From contig NZ_AUFG01000033.1 of the NCBI RefSeq assembly GCF_000426385.1, positions 1 through 40,305 on the forward strand: DNA of 40,305 bases, written 5' to 3'. A model generated the notes under the pieces. The model did no database searches and was not told the origin of the DNA. It worked only from the letters and a program-made list of their open reading frames with translations. The translations under genes were made by a program, and so were the position numbers. Shown piece after piece: positions 1 to 6,990 of the stretch. The stretch comes from Arsenicicoccus bolidensis DSM 15745 (GTDB lineage: Bacteria > Actinomycetota > Actinomycetes > Actinomycetales > Dermatophilaceae). The first letter of the stretch is position 1. Every line of letters begins with the position of its first letter.

Positions 1-6
1 GCTGAC

Positions 7-25
7 CTACCTCAGGTAGTCACAT
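7..25 (+). repeat. Left inverted repeat of the IS
   Basis: The sequence CTACCTCAGGTAGTCACAT matches the reverse complement of 1687-1705 at 18 of 19 positions. Its first 13 bases are themselves a palindrome around a central C, so the same 13-mer also appears as a direct repeat at both ends. Confidence 0.75.
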
Positions 26-245
26 TTAGGTTGGGTGGTGCCCGCGGGCGTCCTGTCTGTCACTGGGCCGCTTCGGTGAGCTCTTGCGGATGATTGGTCG
101 CTCGCGGGCATGCCGGTGTCTGAGGGGTGTCTCTTGTTCGGGAGCGTGCGGCGACCGTTCTGTGGTCGACCCCTACTTCGAATGTGTAGGTGAGCCACGA
201 CGACACGGGCCTGGAATGACAGGACACGTGATCGGAGGACTCGTC
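26..245 (+). ncRNA. Candidate bridge (seek) RNA region of the IS
   Basis: This 220-nt stretch between the left repeat and the transposase start has no convincing gene. IS110-family recombinases are known to be guided by a structured RNA encoded in the non-coding end, and this is the only non-coding part of the element long enough for one. Several self-complementary pieces are visible, including GCCCGCGGGC near 41-50 and a GGTCGC/GCGACC pair around 97-155. The RNA, its boundaries and its loops are inferred from family behaviour and position only. Confidence 0.4.
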
Positions 246-1643
246 GTGCAATACGTGCTGGGGATCGATCTGGCGTGCAGAGCCAGACATCAGGCCTCGC
301 TGGCCGACATCGATGGCCGGATCGTCTGGCATGGGTGGAAATTCACGTCCCGCCCCGAAGAGCTCGAGCGGTTGTGGGCCAAGATCGCGCTAGGCCCGGG
401 CGACGACCTGCTGGTGGTGATGGAACCCACACGCAACGCGTGGGTCCTGCCCAAGCACTGGTTCGCCTCCCGTGGTGCCCGCGTCGTGCTGATACCGACC
501 ACGCAGTCCGCGGACCTGCGCGCGTACCTGTCCAAGCACACCAAGAATGACAAGCTGGACTCCCAGCTGCTGGCCCGCCTGCCGTCCCTGCACGGCGAGG
601 AGCTACGCGAGCACCACGGCGCCGGGCCCGGTGACCCGCTGCGACGCCTGGTCCGGCGCCGGGACCGCAAGGTGGCCCAGCACACCCAGGCCAAGATGCG
701 TCTGGACAGCCTGCTGGAGCTGTTGGGCCCGGGCTGGCACGACGCGCTGGGCAGCGACTTCACCAAGACCGGCGCGAAGGTCCTGATCCGGTACAGCGAC
801 CCCCGCGCCCTGCTGCGGCTGGGACCGGCCCGGTTGACGACCTTCTTGGCCCGTCACTCCCGCGGCCACTGGGGCAGGCCGCACGCCGACGCGTTGCTGG
901 CCGCGGCCCGCGAGTCCGTGCAGATGTGGGGCCCGGAGGGGATCGACTACGCCGAGCTGGCCGACAGCATCGCCGCCGAAGCCAGCGACCTGCTCACCCT
1001 CCACGACCAGATCGCTGCCCTGGACGCTCGAATCGCCCCCCACGTCCAGGACGCCGACCCCGGCAAGGTCCTGACCTCGGTCCCCGGCATCGGAGCCGCT
1101 ACCGCCGCCGTGATCGTGGCGATCATCGCCGACCCCGCCCGCTTCCACAGCCTGGACGCCGTCCGGGCCTACAGCGGCCTGGTCCCGATCACCAGCCAGT
1201 CCGGCAACCAGGCCAGCGCCCGCGGGCTGACCAAGGCCGGTGACCCGCTGCTACGCAAGATGGCCTTCCTGGCCGCGGACACCGCCCGCCAGACCGACCC
1301 CCAGCTCGCCCGCCAGTACCAACGACTACGCCACAGCGGACGACACCACACCAGCGCGATCTGTCACCTGGCCGGCACCCTGCTGGTGCGCGCCGTGGCC
1401 TGCTGGCGCGCCAACAGCCCCTACATCCTCAAAGACACCGACGGCACCCCCATCACCACGGCCCAGGGCCGTCAGATCGTCAACGACCGCTACCAGATCG
1501 ACCCTGGCAAGACCCGTGGACAGACCAAGAACCGCAAGGCCCAGCACCACAAGAAAAGGACGAGCCGGGAGTCACAGAAGTCGCACAGCGCTCCAACATC
1601 CCGACCCGTCCCCATCAATCCTAGAAGCCCCGCACTGACTTGA
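246..1643 (+). CDS. IS110-family DEDD transposase (recombinase)
   Basis: This 465-residue protein is the recombinase that excises and inserts the element. The N-terminal RuvC-like DEDD domain shows an Asp in GIDLA (residue 8), a Glu in VVMEPT and a paired-Asp motif in KNDKLDSQ. The C-terminal IS116/IS110/IS902 domain contains VPGIGAATA followed by the GLVPITSQSG segment, which should carry the nucleophilic serine. The GTG at 246 was chosen because GGAGGA ends 6 nt upstream; in-frame starts further upstream (ATG 216, ATG 84) would run through the likely guide-RNA region. The gene looks intact. The roughly 60-residue tail after the conserved domain is basic and low in similarity to what I know of the family. 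Confidence 0.9.
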   Translation: MQYVLGIDLACRARHQASLADIDGRIVWHGWKFTSRPEELERLWAKIALGPGDDLLVVMEPTRNAWVLPKHWFASRGARVVLIPTTQSADLRAYLSKHTKNDKLDSQLLARLPSLHGEELREHHGAGPGDPLRRLVRRRDRKVAQHTQAKMRLDSLLELLGPGWHDALGSDFTKTGAKVLIRYSDPRALLRLGPARLTTFLARHSRGHWGRPHADALLAAARESVQMWGPEGIDYAELADSIAAEASDLLTLHDQIAALDARIAPHVQDADPGKVLTSVPGIGAATAAVIVAIIADPARFHSLDAVRAYSGLVPITSQSGNQASARGLTKAGDPLLRKMAFLAADTARQTDPQLARQYQRLRHSGRHHTSAICHLAGTLLVRAVACWRANSPYILKDTDGTPITTAQGRQIVNDRYQIDPGKTRGQTKNRKAQHHKKRTSRESQKSHSAPTSRPVPINPRSPALT

Positions 1644-1686
1644 CTCCCCTTAGGAACTCATCCGCCCGACTTCGCACGCCAGGTCG

Positions 1687-1705
1687 ATGTGACTACCTCA
1701 GGTAG
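1687..1705 (-). repeat. Right inverted repeat of the IS
   Basis: The plus strand reads ATGTGACTACCTCAGGTAG, complementary to the left repeat except for the central base of the 13-bp palindrome. Only 2 nt separate it from the hairpin at the end of bioB. Confidence 0.75.
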
Positions 1706-1707
1706 AT

Positions 1708-1722
1708 CCGGCCGGAGGCCGG
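1708..1722 (-). terminator. Short GC hairpin directly after bioB
   Basis: CCGGCC and GGCCGG flank a 3-nt loop, and the stem begins at the base after the bioB stop codon. There is no U-run, which is common in GC-rich actinobacteria, so a termination role is inferred. It may also have been the structural target recognised by the neighbouring IS. Confidence 0.4.
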
Positions 1723-3003
1723 TCAGACGTTGGCGGGCAGCTGCGTGCCTGCACCACGACGGCGGGGGCTGACGACAGGGGCGTCGAAGGCCGCCGCCGC
1801 CGAAAAGCCTGACGGGGCGGCGGGCGCGCCGCCCTCCCCGGACGACTGCCGGCCTTTCGCCTGCTCGCTCGCGGCCGGCTCGTCCGCCGCGTGTCCGCCA
1901 CAGCCGGATCCCGCGGATCCGCAACCCCCGCAACCGGATCCGCCGGCGTGACCGCCACACCCGCTGGGGGCGGCCGGCTCGGCATACGAGCTCACGTCGA
2001 TCGCGTCGAGCCGCTCGGCCCAGTCGTCCGGAGCCCCCTCGGGCACGAACCCGTTGTCCCGCAGCATCTCCAGGTCCGAGCGGCCGGGTGCGCCCTCGCT
2101 GGTGAGGTAGTCGCCGAGGAAGATCGAGTTCGCGACGTGCAGCCCCATCGGCTGCATGGTCCGCAGGTGCACCTCGCGCCCGGCCGCCATCCGGATCTCC
2201 GTCGTGGGGTTGACGAAGCGGATCATCGCCAGGATCTTGAGGCAGCGCTGGGGGCTGATCATCCCGTGGCCGGCCATCGGCGTGCCCTCGAACGGCAGCA
2301 GGAAGTTGACCGGGATCGAGTCCGCGCCCACGTCGCGGAGGGCGAAGGCCAGGTCGACCAGATCTTCGTCGGTCTCGTCCATGCCCGCGATGAAGCCGGA
2401 GCAGGCCGACAGCTCGGCGAGGTGTGCCTGCCGGACCGTGTCGACGCGGTCGGCGTAGGTGTGTGTGGAGCAGATCTGGTCGTACTTGCTCTCGGCGGTG
2501 TTGAGGTTGTGGTTGTAGGCGTCGACGCCGGCGGCCTTGAGCCGGTCGCCCTGGTTGCCCTTGAGGAAGCCGAGGCAGGCGCACACCTCGACGGCCGGGT
2601 CGGCGTCCTTGATGGCCTCGACGATGCCGGTGACCTTGTCGATGTCGCGGTCGGAGGGGCCGCGGCCGCTCGCGACGAGGCACACTCGCGCGGCGCCGCC
2701 GGCGATCCCCGCGGTGGCGGCCTCGACCGCCTTGTCCTTGCTCAGCCAGGAGTACTTGAGCACGTCCGCCTCGGAGCCGCGGGCCTGGCTGCAGTAGGAG
2801 CAGTCCTCCGGGCAGAGGCCGGACTTGAGGTTGACCAGGTAGTTCATCTTGACCCGGTTGCCGAAGAACGCGCGCCGCACCTGGCCTGCCGTGGCCGCCA
2901 GGTCGAGGACGGCCGAGTCGGGCAGGGCGAGCACCGCCAGCGCCTCCTCGCGGGTGCACGGGTCGCCGGCGCAGCCGCGCGTCGCCATCGCCTGCAGGTC
3001 CAT
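1723..3003 (-). CDS. bioB: Biotin synthase with Cys/Gly-rich C-terminal extension
   Basis: BioB is a radical-SAM enzyme that inserts sulfur into dethiobiotin to make biotin. The [4Fe-4S] motif CPEDCSYC gives Cys 64, 68 and 71. Further BioB signatures are [15 protein letters not shown], where the CSTHTY segment follows, and [14 protein letters not shown]. The ATG at 3003 follows AGGAG. At 426 residues it is roughly 80 longer than usual BioB proteins. The extra tail starts near residue 345 and holds four Cys (349, 358, 361, 368) and two CGGH units, then an Ala/Ser-rich end. The tail could bind metal or an Fe-S cluster, which is inference. A divergent TetR gene and two BioQ-like boxes sit upstream, so biotin-responsive repression is likely. 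The IS follows immediately downstream without disrupting the gene. Confidence 0.95.
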   Translation of the reverse strand: MDLQAMATRGCAGDPCTREEALAVLALPDSAVLDLAATAGQVRRAFFGNRVKMNYLVNLKSGLCPEDCSYCSQARGSEADVLKYSWLSKDKAVEAATAGIAGGAARVCLVASGRGPSDRDIDKVTGIVEAIKDADPAVEVCACLGFLKGNQGDRLKAAGVDAYNHNLNTAESKYDQICSTHTYADRVDTVRQAHLAELSACSGFIAGMDETDEDLVDLAFALRDVGADSIPVNFLLPFEGTPMAGHGMISPQRCLKILAMIRFVNPTTEIRMAAGREVHLRTMQPMGLHVANSIFLGDYLTSEGAPGRSDLEMLRDNGFVPEGAPDDWAERLDAIDVSSYAEPAAPSGCGGHAGGSGCGGCGSAGSGCGGHAADEPAASEQAKGRQSSGEGGAPAAPSGFSAAAAFDAPVVSPRRRGAGTQLPANV

Positions 3004-3034
3004 GGGGTTCTCCTCGTCGAGCGGTCAGCGGCGT

Positions 3035-3065
3035 CATGAACGCCGTTCAATGAACGCTGTTCATG
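3035..3065. promoter_or_regulatory. Two tandem BioQ-like operator palindromes
   Basis: TGAACGCCGTTCA (3037-3049) and TGAACGCTGTTCA (3051-3063) are perfect 5-bp-arm palindromes of the form TGAAC-N3-GTTCA set one base apart between bioB and the divergent TetR gene. The form is close to the published BioQ box of corynebacteria (TGAAC-N3-GTTAC). The 14-bp centre-to-centre spacing is not an exact helical turn, so two dimers would bind different faces. Confidence 0.75.
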
Positions 3066-3162
3066 TTAACTAGGAGGTGGTGGTCGCTCAACGTGAGGGG
3101 CCCTGGTGTGGCCGGGCTCTCGTCCCGCCCCGCCCCGCCCCACGGTCAGGAGGAGAGCCCGT

Positions 3163-3729
3163 ATGGCGCTCACGCGGCAGGCCGTCCTCGACGAGGCGAT
3201 CCGCACGCTCGACGCGTACGGCTTCGCCGACCTGTCCATGCGCAAGCTCGCCGGTGCGCTCGAGGTGCAGCCGTCGGCGCTCTACTGGCACTTCGCCAAC
3301 AAGCAGTCGCTGCTCACCGCCATCGCCGAGTCGATGCTGGGCCAGGTGGCGGCGCCGGACCCCCGGCTCGACTGGGACGGGCAGGTGCGGTCGTGGGCTC
3401 ACGGCCTGCGCGCGGCCCTCTCCTCCCACCGCGACGGGGCCGAGCTGGTCGCCTCGGTCCTGTCGATGCGTGCCGAGGGCGTGGACCCCACGCGCGGGCT
3501 GGTGGCGATCCTGCACCGGGCGGGGCTGCGCGCGCCTGATGCCCGGGCCGCCGCGGCCGGCGTGCTGCACTTCGTCATGGGGCACGCGGTCGACGAGCAG
3601 GGCCACGCCCAGATGCAGGCCTTCGGCGTCGCCTCGGCCGGCCCCGGCGTGACGCCGGACGACCCGGACCAGCGGTTCGCCTACGGCCTGGAGCTGCTCG
3701 TCGACGGGATCCGCTCGCGCCTGACCTGA
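3163..3729 (+). CDS. bioQ: TetR-family repressor, probable BioQ
   Basis: This 188-residue protein has an N-terminal TetR helix-turn-helix in residues 5-50, with SMRKLAGALEVQPSALYWHF as the recognition segment, and a helical ligand domain after it. Identification as BioQ, the repressor of biotin genes in Actinobacteria, rests on its divergent position next to bioB and on the two TGAAC-N3-GTTCA palindromes in the shared promoter region; the protein alone would only be called TetR. The ATG at 3163 follows an AGGAGGAGAG ribosome site. Autoregulation is expected because its own promoter must overlap the same boxes. BioQ often senses the state of biotin protein ligase rather than biotin itself. Confidence 0.75.
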   Translation: MALTRQAVLDEAIRTLDAYGFADLSMRKLAGALEVQPSALYWHFANKQSLLTAIAESMLGQVAAPDPRLDWDGQVRSWAHGLRAALSSHRDGAELVASVLSMRAEGVDPTRGLVAILHRAGLRAPDARAAAAGVLHFVMGHAVDEQGHAQMQAFGVASAGPGVTPDDPDQRFAYGLELLVDGIRSRLT

Positions 3730-3761
3730 CCCACTCCGTCATACGTGCCAGCATCGGAGCC

Positions 3762-4262
3762 ATGGATCGAGACCGTGAGGCCGCCCTCCGCCGCCGCTAT
3801 CTGAGCCTCGGGGTGGGGGAGCTCGTCGCCGCCGGGGTGTTCCTGGTGGCCGCGCTCCAGATGGCGCTGCCACGGCTGACCCCCACGGAGGCCCGGGCCC
3901 TCTGGGGAGGGCTGGCCCCGCTGCTGATCGTCCTCGTCGAGGCCGGCGCCTACTGGCTGGCGGCGCGGACCTGGACGCCGCACTCGACGATGCCACGCGC
4001 GATGGCAGGCGCCTATCAGGCCCTGCGCGTGCTGAACCCGACCCTGCTCGCCGCCGGCCTCGTCGTCATCGCCCTCCACTGGCCGTCGAGGCCGGGGGCC
4101 GCCGTGCTCGTCGTCGGGGTGTGGGCGTTCGCCGTCGTGGAGCACGTCAACTACTTCGTGGTGCGGCTCTCCTACCCGGCCACCGAGTGGTTCGGCGCCG
4201 TCACGCGGTGGCGCACTCCTCGGCTCGTGCAGGACGTCCGCGAGGCCCGGGCTCGGGATTGA
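3762..4262 (+). CDS. Small four-helix membrane protein of unknown function
   Basis: The 166-residue product has four hydrophobic segments, at about residues 15-37, 47-68, 92-110 and 112-132, and a charged C-terminal tail. No catalytic motif is recognised. It begins 32 nt after the TetR stop codon, close enough for co-transcription, but nothing links it to biotin metabolism. A GTCATACG element lies in the short gap. I do not recognise the family beyond an actinobacterial hypothetical membrane protein. Confidence 0.7.
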   Translation: MDRDREAALRRRYLSLGVGELVAAGVFLVAALQMALPRLTPTEARALWGGLAPLLIVLVEAGAYWLAARTWTPHSTMPRAMAGAYQALRVLNPTLLAAGLVVIALHWPSRPGAAVLVVGVWAFAVVEHVNYFVVRLSYPATEWFGAVTRWRTPRLVQDVREARARD

Positions 4263-4348
4263 CGCGTCAGCGGTGGTGCCGACGCAGGCGTGCCAGCGCG
4301 GCGAGGACGGTGGCGGCAGCACGTGCACAGTCGTTCGGGGGGCGAGCC

Positions 4349-4380
4349 CGGCGAGATGTGGCGGGACGTCATACGGCCGG
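4349..4380 (+). repeat. Imperfect direct repeat, copy A
   Basis: The run beginning GGCGAGATGTGGCGGGACG matches 4720-4752 at roughly 27 of 32 bases. The two copies bracket the methyltransferase remnant, so they may record an old duplication or insertion. Confidence 0.4.
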
Positions 4381-4403
4381 TGCGAGCAGGTCGGAGGGTG
4401 CGC

Positions 4404-4737
4404 TCACCTCGCTGGGCGGCGGGCCTCGACCAGGTGGCGCGTCGAGTGGGCCACCGCCCGATCCGCAGTGCCTCATCGACCGGTCCAGCTCACGCAGCTC
4501 GTCCAGGTACCGATCGGCGGCGGAGTCCGGCACCCACCAGACGCACGTGCGCAGGATCCACACGACGGCGCCCACGTCGTAGAACTGCATCCGACACCGT
4601 GCCGTACGCAGCTGCTCGACGACGAGCCCGGCGTCCTCAGCCTCAGCGGCCTCGCGATGGGGGTCTCGACCCTGGCGCGCATCAGGCAGGAGCCGGAGGA
4701 AGCGCTCGGTCGTGTGGGCCGGGCGAGATGCGGCGAG
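4404..4737 (-). pseudogene. Remnant of a SAM-dependent methyltransferase, frameshifted
   Basis: Reading the minus strand gives DPHREAAEAEDAGLVVEQ, then RTARCRMQFYDVGAVVWILR, then WWVPDSAADRYLDELRELD, which is the C-terminal region of a common actinobacterial class I methyltransferase. After RELDRSMR the frame breaks: the expected ending VAHSTRHLVEARRP is present in another frame, reached after an indel near 4450-4470, and stops at 4404-4406. The N-terminal SAM-binding half is missing, and the next gene upstream is the unrelated hepT. The region is therefore a decayed gene fragment. Several overlapping reading frames here are not translated genes. The family assignment is from remembered sequence patterns. 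Confidence 0.65.
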
Positions 4738-4752
4738 GCGTCATGCGGCCCG
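4720..4752 (+). repeat. Imperfect direct repeat, copy B
   Basis: The run GGCGAGATGCGGCGAGGCG and the following bases pair with copy A at 4349-4380. It lies at the truncated N-terminal edge of the methyltransferase remnant, between it and hepT. Confidence 0.4.
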
Positions 4753-4819
4753 GGCAGCCGCAGATGCCTGGACCGCACCTGATCACTCGTCGTCGTCTCC
4801 CGCCTGCCCGGTGACGCCG

Positions 4820-5134
4820 TCAGGCGAGGGAGTCTCGGATCACGCTCGTGATCCAGGGGATGTCGGTCTGAGCGGTGCGGCGGATGGTCTCGGGATCCAC
4901 CAGGAGATATCCGTGGGCGATTCGATTGCGCATCCCCCACATCAGCGGCCAGCTTCCACCGAACAGCTGGTCGCGAACGGAGGGGTCTAGTCGGTTGAGG
5001 GTCTCGATGCCGGCCGACATCCGCATGGAGGCCGCATCAACCGCCATCTGGTCGTCGGCAGTGGCGTTGGCGTAGTCGACGGCGAGCGTGAAGTGGAAGA
5101 GGGCTTCCCTGAGCAGCTCGTCCGTCGACCTCAC
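4820..5134 (-). CDS. hepT: HepT-like (DUF86/HEPN) toxin
   Basis: This 104-residue helical protein has the HEPN RNase signature Rx4HxY as RNRIAHGY (Arg69, His74, Tyr76). HepT toxins cleave RNA, and their MntA partner silences them by adding AMP to the tyrosine of this motif; here that tyrosine is present. The GTG at 5134 overlaps the TGA of the upstream antitoxin gene by 4 nt (GTGA), so the two are translationally coupled with the antitoxin first. No frame damage is seen. The short length and intact motif fit an active toxin. Confidence 0.85.
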   Translation of the reverse strand: MRSTDELLREALFHFTLAVDYANATADDQMAVDAASMRMSAGIETLNRLDPSVRDQLFGGSWPLMWGMRNRIAHGYLLVDPETIRRTAQTDIPWITSVIRDSLA

Positions 5135-5601
5135 AGCGTGACCGCTTCGGCGAGGACCCGTTCGCGGATGTTGGGTCGGAGCGCGGACTCAGGCACGAGG
5201 TCGACGGGCATCCCGAGCAGCTCGGCGAGTCGGCCCTCGACGCGGCCCAGCTCCATGAGGCTCAACGTCCGACCTGCGGAGAAAACGAGGTCGACGTCGG
5301 AGGCCGGTCCGTCCTTGCCGGTGGCCACCGACCCGAACACGCGCACGCGGTTCCCCCCGGCCCCACCCACGATCTCGCGGACCCGGTCGGCGTTGGCTCG
5401 CAGGACCCGAGCCCTCGGGGACGTGCCGTGGAAGCGCAGCAGCCGTGAGACCTCCGGCTGGCTTCGACCGATCTGCCGGGCGATCTCCGTCTGGGTCATG
5501 CCTGCGGAGGCGGCCCGCCTCACGGCGCTCACGAGGTCGGCCCGCGCCTGGGCGGTGACCTCGTCGGTGTGACGCGCAACGTCGTGCAAGCTCATCCCCA
5601 T
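5131..5601 (-). CDS. mntA: MntA-like nucleotidyltransferase antitoxin with N-terminal HTH
   Basis: This 156-residue protein joins two domains. Residues 33-57 (MTQTEIARQIGRSQPEVSRL) form a helix-turn-helix. Residues 85-150 form a minimal nucleotidyltransferase with the GSx10DxD motif (Gly90, Ser91, Asp102, Asp104). MntA antitoxins AMPylate HepT; the added HTH suggests this one also represses its own promoter. The ATG at 5601 has no ribosome site, but a perfect TATAAT ends 6 nt upstream, so the mRNA probably starts at the ATG itself (leaderless). An alternative start is the ATG two codons in. Typical MntA proteins are shorter and lack the HTH. Confidence 0.85.
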   Translation of the reverse strand: MGMSLHDVARHTDEVTAQARADLVSAVRRAASAGMTQTEIARQIGRSQPEVSRLLRFHGTSPRARVLRANADRVREIVGGAGGNRVRVFGSVATGKDGPASDVDLVFSAGRTLSLMELGRVEGRLAELLGMPVDLVPESALRPNIRERVLAEAVTL

Positions 5602-5630
5602 GCGGGCATTATAGCAAGTGCTATTGGGCC
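5602..5630 (-). promoter_or_regulatory. Leaderless promoter with overlapping palindromic operator for mntA-hepT
   Basis: On the minus strand an extended -10 (TGCTATAAT; hexamer 5608-5613) lies 6 nt before the mntA ATG. The palindrome ATAGCA-AG-TGCTAT (5611-5624) overlaps the -10. No good -35 is visible, which fits an extended -10 promoter. The HTH domain of MntA is the obvious candidate to bind it. Confidence 0.65.
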
Positions 5631-5750
5631 GACGTCGCGGACCCCCGCCTCTCGCTGGAGGGGCCAGCGTCGACAGATCCGCCTGAGCTCGGCACATCGA
5701 CCTGGGGTGCGAAGTCGGGCGGATGTGCCTGCCCGAGGTAGGTTCTGGGG

Positions 5751-6614
5751 ATGGCGGAGCGCGTGCAGCAGGTCGTGGCGGTCATGGGTCGCGGGGTCGT
5801 CGACCGCGGCACGGGGCTCGCCAGCGGCGACGACCTCGGACTCACCAGGGGCGACGGCTGCTTCGACGCCACGCTCGTGCGCTGGGACGGCGAGGGCTGG
5901 CTGGTCCACGACCTCGACGAGCACCTCGAGCGGCTGCGGCGGTCGGCCGACGCGCTCGGCATCCCCCTCGCCGACGACGACGCGTGGATCGAGCTGGTCG
6001 GCGACGCCCTGCAGGTCTGGCAGGGCGCGGACGAGGCGGCCCTCAAGATGGTCCTGACCCGCGGCGACGAGCACGGCGACGGGACCCCGCTCGCCTTCCT
6101 GACCCTCACCGCCGTCGACGAGCGCATGCAGGCCCAGCGCGCGGGCATCAGCGTCGTGACCCTCCCGCGCGGCTATGCGAGCGACGGCTTCGAGGGCGCG
6201 CCGTGGCTCCTCGGCGGGGTCAAGCTCCTGTCGTATGCCGTCCACGTCGCCGCCAAGCGCGAGGCCTCCGCACGCGGGGCCGACGACCCGGTGTTCACGT
6301 CGAGCGACGGCTACGTCCTCGAGGCGCCGACCTCGGCCGTCGTCTGGCTGCGCGACGGCGTGGTCGCGACGACGCCGACCGGCGCGACCGGGATCCTCGA
6401 CTCGATCAGCGCCCGCAAGATCCTGGGCGGTGCCGAGCAGCACGGCTGGCGTGCGGAGCGTCGCCTCGTGACCCCGGCAGAGCTCGCGGAGGCCGACGCG
6501 GTGTGGCTCGTCTCGTCGGTGCGCAGCGTGGCGCCGGTGACGGCGCTCGACGGTCGGGCCCTGCGCACGGACGACGAGGCGACGCGGATCGTCCGCGCCC
6601 TCAACGGTTTCTGA
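5751..6614 (+). CDS. pabC: PLP class IV aminotransferase, probable aminodeoxychorismate lyase
   Basis: The 287-residue protein has the fold-type IV PLP pattern: catalytic Lys158 in GGVKLLSYA and Glu191 in YVLEAPTSAVVW. PabC releases pyruvate from 4-amino-4-deoxychorismate to give p-aminobenzoate for folate synthesis; branched-chain and D-amino-acid aminotransferases share the fold. The length and the EAPTS motif favour PabC, but no folate genes are adjacent, so the substrate is uncertain. The ATG at 5751 has only a weak upstream GAGGTAGG-like site. A small gene follows 14 nt downstream, probably in the same transcript. Confidence 0.75.
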   Translation: MAERVQQVVAVMGRGVVDRGTGLASGDDLGLTRGDGCFDATLVRWDGEGWLVHDLDEHLERLRRSADALGIPLADDDAWIELVGDALQVWQGADEAALKMVLTRGDEHGDGTPLAFLTLTAVDERMQAQRAGISVVTLPRGYASDGFEGAPWLLGGVKLLSYAVHVAAKREASARGADDPVFTSSDGYVLEAPTSAVVWLRDGVVATTPTGATGILDSISARKILGGAEQHGWRAERRLVTPAELAEADAVWLVSSVRSVAPVTALDGRALRTDDEATRIVRALNGF

Positions 6615-6628
6615 GGCAGGCGGCGGGC

Positions 6629-6937
6629 GTGCCGTCATACCGGATCACCCTGGACGTCCTGGACGTGCTCCCGGGTCACGCGCCTCCCGAGGTGCTGCAG
6701 ACCGCGGTCGCGACGGTGCGCGAGACGCACGTGGTCGAGGCGGACCAGCTCGACGTCGTCGGCGGGATGCCGCAGATCACGGTGAGGTTCACGATCGACG
6801 CGAGCAGCCGCGACGAGGAGGACCACGAGGCGCGCGTCGTGCGCGCCCGGATGGTGCACGCCGTCGCGCAGGTCGCGCGCTGCCGCAACGGCCGGGCGCT
6901 GCGCCGCGTCGGGGGACGCTGGGCCCTGATCCGCTGA
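6629..6937 (+). CDS. Conserved small protein of unknown function
   Basis: This 102-residue protein starts at a GTG (6629) 14 nt after pabC and is probably co-transcribed with it. It begins VPSYRITLDVLDVLPGHAPP and ends with a basic RRVGGRWALIR tail. The alternation of strand-like stretches and the central helix-like acidic/basic stretch suggest a small alpha/beta fold. No motif is recognised. The codon pattern is the same as that of neighbouring genes, which supports real coding. Confidence 0.55.
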   Translation: MPSYRITLDVLDVLPGHAPPEVLQTAVATVRETHVVEADQLDVVGGMPQITVRFTIDASSRDEEDHEARVVRARMVHAVAQVARCRNGRALRRVGGRWALIR

Positions 6938-6990
6938 GCCGTCAGCGCGCCCGGCCCCCGCGCCTAGCCCGTCCCGCCGAGGTCCGGCCT

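Larger units (their letters stand above)
7..1705 (+). mobile_element. IS110/IS1111-type insertion sequence
   Basis: The element holds one DEDD transposase gene and is bounded by a 19-bp inverted repeat with one central mismatch (7-25 and 1687-1705). Classical IS110 members lack inverted repeats and carry a long left non-coding end; IS1111 members have subterminal inverted repeats. This copy has both an inverted repeat and a long left end (about 220 nt), against only about 43 nt between the stop codon and the right repeat. Exact ends are uncertain because the repeat may be subterminal and the left flank is only 6 nt. It lies directly downstream of bioB, against a small GC hairpin; this family is known to favour palindromic targets. 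Confidence 0.8.

Noticed and set aside
4273-4940. Several overlapping open frames of 60-170 codons on both strands between the membrane protein and hepT
   Set aside because: None matches a family as read; the conserved methyltransferase residues are spread over two frames, so a pseudogene explains the region better.
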